Positions 61,476 through 64,000 of a DNA stretch of 64,000 nucleotides are shown here, one piece after another (position 1 is the stretch's first letter; each line of letters begins with the position of its first letter). Source of the stretch: JBALVT01 sp045110675. GTDB lineage: Bacteria; Pseudomonadota; Gammaproteobacteria; Pseudomonadales; Halieaceae. The DNA is taken from NCBI GenBank assembly GCA_045110675.1, contig JBGCGJ010000006.1, positions 186,001 to 250,000 of the forward strand, read 5' to 3'. The notes below the pieces were generated by a model. That model was not told the DNA's origin, made no database searches, and saw only the letters and a program-made list of their open reading frames with translations. The position numbers and the translations under genes were made by a program.

Positions 61476-62285
61476 GTGGCTAAAATACTTGCGATAGCAA
61501 ACCAGAAAGGAGGCGTTGGCAAAACCACCACCTGTGTAAATCTGGCAGCATCCCTGGCTGCTATGAAAAAACGTGTCCTGCTGGTTGATCTTGATCCACA
61601 GGGTAACGCGACCATGGGCAGTGGTATTGATAAGCACGAAGTCGCTGCCAGTGTTTATGAAGTTTTGGTCGACGGAATTTCTGTTTCCCGTGTGATACAG
61701 CGAGCGCAAGAGTCGGGTTTTGATGTGCTGCCCGCCAACAGTGATTTGACTGCAGCTGAGGTTGAACTACTTGAGATAAACCAAAAAGAGCGACGTTTGC
61801 GTGTGGCGCTGAACGCAGTGGCGCCAGATTACGATTATGTGCTGATCGATTGTCCACCTTCATTGAATATGCTGACGTTGAATGGTTTGGTTGCGGCAGA
61901 CGGCGTCGTAATAGCAATGCAGTGTGAATACTATGCTTTGGAAGGATTATCGGCGCTTGTCGGAACAATTAATCAAGTGGTTGAGAGCGTAAACCCGGCA
62001 CTCAAAATAGTCGGAATTTTACGAACCATGTACGACCCTCGAAATAGCCTGACCAATGACGTGTCTGAACAACTAAAACAGCATTTCCCGGACCAGCTTT
62101 ATCGGACAGTCATTCCGCGCAATATACGTCTCGCTGAAGCACCGAGTCATGGTTTACCTGCCATGCATTACGATGACAAATCCAGAGGCGCCTTGGCTTA
62201 TCTCGCTTTGGCCGGAGAAATTGTCCGGCGCGACGAAGAAGATAAAAACGATGTAGCCCAGACCGCTCAGTTGGAAACGGAATAG
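61476..62285 (+). CDS. parA: Chromosome partitioning ATPase ParA (Soj)
   Basis: 269 aa. Deviant Walker A KGGVGKTTTCVNLA near 10, Walker A' LLVDLDPQGNATMG near 36 and DYVLIDCPPSLNML near 118. No N-terminal helix-turn-helix, so the chromosomal type. GTG start at 61476. ParA dimers on the nucleoid pull ParB-parS complexes; parB follows 15 bases later and parS sites are in recF. Confidence 0.97.
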   Translation: MAKILAIANQKGGVGKTTTCVNLAASLAAMKKRVLLVDLDPQGNATMGSGIDKHEVAASVYEVLVDGISVSRVIQRAQESGFDVLPANSDLTAAEVELLEINQKERRLRVALNAVAPDYDYVLIDCPPSLNMLTLNGLVAADGVVIAMQCEYYALEGLSALVGTINQVVESVNPALKIVGILRTMYDPRNSLTNDVSEQLKQHFPDQLYRTVIPRNIRLAEAPSHGLPAMHYDDKSRGALAYLALAGEIVRRDEEDKNDVAQTAQLETE

Positions 62286-62300
62286 GGACGGAGAGAAACT

Positions 62301-63203
62301 ATGGCAGCAAAAAAACGCGGTTTGAATAAGGGACTTGGTGCGCTTCTTGGTGCAACTAATGCCACTGATAAAAGCTTGCAGACAGCGCCAGTTTTAGGAG
62401 CCGATTCCAGCGCAGACAATCTGAAAGATGCTGAGCTTCAAGAACTGCCCGTTGACCTGATTCAACGCGGGAAATACCAGCCTCGACGTGAAATGGATCA
62501 GGACTTACTGCAGGAACTTGCCGACAGCATTCGTGCACAGGGGGTAATGCAACCTATAGTCGTTCGCCCTATATCCGACAAAAAATATGAAATTATTGCC
62601 GGTGAGCGACGCTGGCGGGCGACTCAGTTAGCTCAACTGGACACAATTCCTGTTGTTATTAAAGATGTGTCCGATGAGGCAGCCATTGCGATGGCACTGA
62701 TTGAGAACATCCAGCGGGAAGACTTAAACCCGATTGAAGAGGCCGCATCCCTACAGCGCTTGCAACAGGAATTCGAATTGACTCAGCAGGAGGTAGCCAC
62801 AGCTGTTGGAAAATCGCGATCGACCATTGCCAATTTGCTGCGTCTTATGAGCCTGCAGGAGGATGTTCGCATATCCCTGGAACGCGGCGATCTGGAAATG
62901 GGCCACGCCCGAGCGCTACTTGGCCTTGAAGCGAATGATCAGTCTCAGGCCGCGAGAATCGTGGTGGGCAAGGGTTTCTCTGTGAGGCAGACAGAGGCCT
63001 TAGTTAGAAGCATACTTGGACAGAAGAACAAGACACCTGTATCGAAGCAGTTGGACCCCAATATTCGTCAGTTACAAGATGACTTATCACAGCGTATTGG
63101 CGCTAAGGTCCAGATTCAACACAGTTCGAAAGGCAAAGGGAAGTTGGTTTTGGCGTACAACAGCCTGGATGAGTTGGACGGTATCTTAAACCACATAAAA
63201 TAG
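62301..63203 (+). CDS. parB: Chromosome partitioning protein ParB (Spo0J)
   Basis: 300 aa. N-terminal ParA-stimulating stretch (KKRGLNKGLGALLG), the CTPase/ParB fold with QPIVVRP and GERRWRATQLA (the arginine patch) near 102, ENIQREDLNPIEEA near 135, central helix-turn-helix (LTQQEVATAVGKSRSTIANLLRLM) near 160, and a C-terminal dimerisation domain. Binds the parS sites in recF. Confidence 0.97.
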   Translation: MAAKKRGLNKGLGALLGATNATDKSLQTAPVLGADSSADNLKDAELQELPVDLIQRGKYQPRREMDQDLLQELADSIRAQGVMQPIVVRPISDKKYEIIAGERRWRATQLAQLDTIPVVIKDVSDEAAIAMALIENIQREDLNPIEEAASLQRLQQEFELTQQEVATAVGKSRSTIANLLRLMSLQEDVRISLERGDLEMGHARALLGLEANDQSQAARIVVGKGFSVRQTEALVRSILGQKNKTPVSKQLDPNIRQLQDDLSQRIGAKVQIQHSSKGKGKLVLAYNSLDELDGILNHIK

Positions 63204-63363
63204 TCACTGCTCAGACTGTTTAATACAGTATGTAGTAGGGCAAATTCACTCGAGCTACAAGATAGAGGATCGCGTCCCGCCTTAAGATATACTCGTCGTG
63301 ATCGTGTAGAGATTGTGCCGCTAACTTCCTGTATCGGTATTGATAATAAGCGCTCCAAGGCGG

Positions 63364-63392
63364 TTGAACCTGACTATCAATCAACCTATAAT
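63364..63392 (+). promoter_or_regulatory. atp operon promoter
   Basis: TTGAAC (63364-63369), 17-base spacer, perfect TATAAT (63387-63392), 63 bases before atpI, in the 251-base gap after parB. Confidence 0.8.
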
Positions 63393-63454
63393 GCGCCCGC
63401 CTGAAAAGAGGAACAATACATAACTTTTCAACGCCGGGGTACTTAGGAGCGCTT

Positions 63455-63829
63455 ATGACTGGCGCCCAATTTAAAAAACCTCCGATCTACCGTATTCCGG
63501 TGGTTCAGCTTTTAGTGCTAGCCGTATTATGTCTGGCGTTATTGATCATGGATCAGGTTTGGGCATACTCAATGCTTTACGGGGGTCTAATAGCGGTAAT
63601 TCCGCAAGCCTATTTTGCTGCGAAGGTGTTTAGACAAACTGGAGCGCTATCCGCCGAGGCCACTGCAAAGGCGAGCTACTCTGGCGAAGTAGGTAAGTTT
63701 GTACTTACTGCGGCGGGATTTGCCGCAGTGTTTGTTACAGTAAGCCCTCTGAGTGGGCTGACAGTGTTTATCGGTTTTCTGATAATGCTGGTGATTCAAA
63801 TTACAGGAAGCTGGATGCTGCTGCGATAG
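63455..63829 (+). CDS. atpI: ATP synthase protein I
   Basis: 124-aa membrane protein with four hydrophobic helices (about 16-33, 38-60, 78-94, 98-122). RIPVVQLLVLAV, YGGLIAVIPQAYFAAKVFR and the C-terminal TGSWMLLR match the AtpI/UncI family, which assists c-ring assembly of F-type ATP synthase. First gene of the atp operon; atpB follows 54 bases later. Confidence 0.93.
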   Translation: MTGAQFKKPPIYRIPVVQLLVLAVLCLALLIMDQVWAYSMLYGGLIAVIPQAYFAAKVFRQTGALSAEATAKASYSGEVGKFVLTAAGFAAVFVTVSPLSGLTVFIGFLIMLVIQITGSWMLLR

Positions 63830-63883
63830 AGATTGTCGCGTTAGTTCACGGCGGGAACTGGATTACGTAAGAGTTGATTTAAG

Positions 63884-64000
63884 ATGGCTGGCGAAAACCC
63901 TACAATTTCAGAATACATTGTCCATCACCTAACAAACCTCACTTATGGGCAGCTGCCGGGTGGTTACGTTCGCGACGATGGCAGTATTGTGGCAGAGGGC
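63884..64000 (+). CDS. atpB: ATP synthase F0 subunit a (partial, runs off window)
   Basis: Only 39 codons are visible: MAGENPTISEYIVHHLTNLT and then YGQLPGGYVRDDG. The SEYIxHHLxNLT opening is typical of gammaproteobacterial AtpB, the proton-channel subunit. The gene continues to the right of the window. Confidence 0.9.
   Translation, partial: MAGENPTISEYIVHHLTNLTYGQLPGGYVRDDGSIVAEG

Noticed and set aside
1..64000. CRISPR arrays, insertion sequences, prophage genes, tRNA and rRNA genes
   Set aside because: I looked for regular spacer repeats, transposase or integrase motifs and clover-leaf or rRNA signatures and found none.

Overview
The window is the replication-origin region of a gammaproteobacterial chromosome. 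Gene content and order resemble Pseudomonas: dnaA-dnaN-recF-gyrB; gmhB-glyS-glyQ-LPS acyltransferase; trkA-rsmB-fmt-def facing LysM-dprA-tsaC; hemF-aroE; and rpmH-rnpA-yidD-yidC-mnmE-mnmG-rsmG-parA-parB-atpI-atpB. A marine Cellvibrionales-like organism is the best guess. That is inference from protein character and synteny; there is no rRNA gene to confirm it.

Layout. 1-2.2 kb: aa3-type cytochrome oxidase genes (ctaD cut by the window edge, coxB with a fused cytochrome c domain). 2.5-9.6 kb: DinF-type transporter, YheV-like zinc ribbon, gamma-carbonic-anhydrase-like protein, aroE, hemF, tsaC, purE, dprA. 9.8-22.3 kb: LysM protein, def-fmt-rsmB-trkA-trkH, djlA, lauroyl-type acyltransferase, glyQ-glyS, gmhB. 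22.5-30.4 kb: an accessory stretch with a secreted TonB-C protein, an HD hydrolase, an SDR/membrane-protein pair facing a TetR regulator, two GFA-family genes (one with an in-frame stop), DUF6435 and orphan genes. 30.5-47.6 kb: a complete type IV pilus (Pil-Chp) chemosensory locus on the minus strand. 47.6-54 kb: gyrB, recF, dnaN, dnaA. 54.5-64 kb: the rpmH-to-atp side.

Origin. All genes from about 28.8 to 54 kb are on the minus strand and all from 54.5 kb to the end are on the plus strand. The switch is the dnaA-rpmH gap, which is AT-rich and holds two perfect DnaA boxes, so oriC is most likely there. A second AT-rich gap upstream of mnmG holds weaker boxes. Two perfect 16-bp parS palindromes lie inside recF, and parA-parB lie 11-12 kb away, so replication and segregation functions are clustered.

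The most unusual part is the chemosensory locus. In the Pseudomonas order gyrB is close to gmhB; here about 25 kb separates them. ChpA is encoded by two adjacent genes: an 806-aa Hpt protein and a 1627-aa protein with a very acidic linker, Hpt, kinase, CheW and REC. The PilJ signalling tip is divergent, no pilH is seen, and the locus starts with three genes not found in the classical cluster. One of these is a roughly 1019-aa mosaic regulator whose REC, GGDEF and AAA+ modules all look degenerate while two Fis-type helix-turn-helix modules appear intact.
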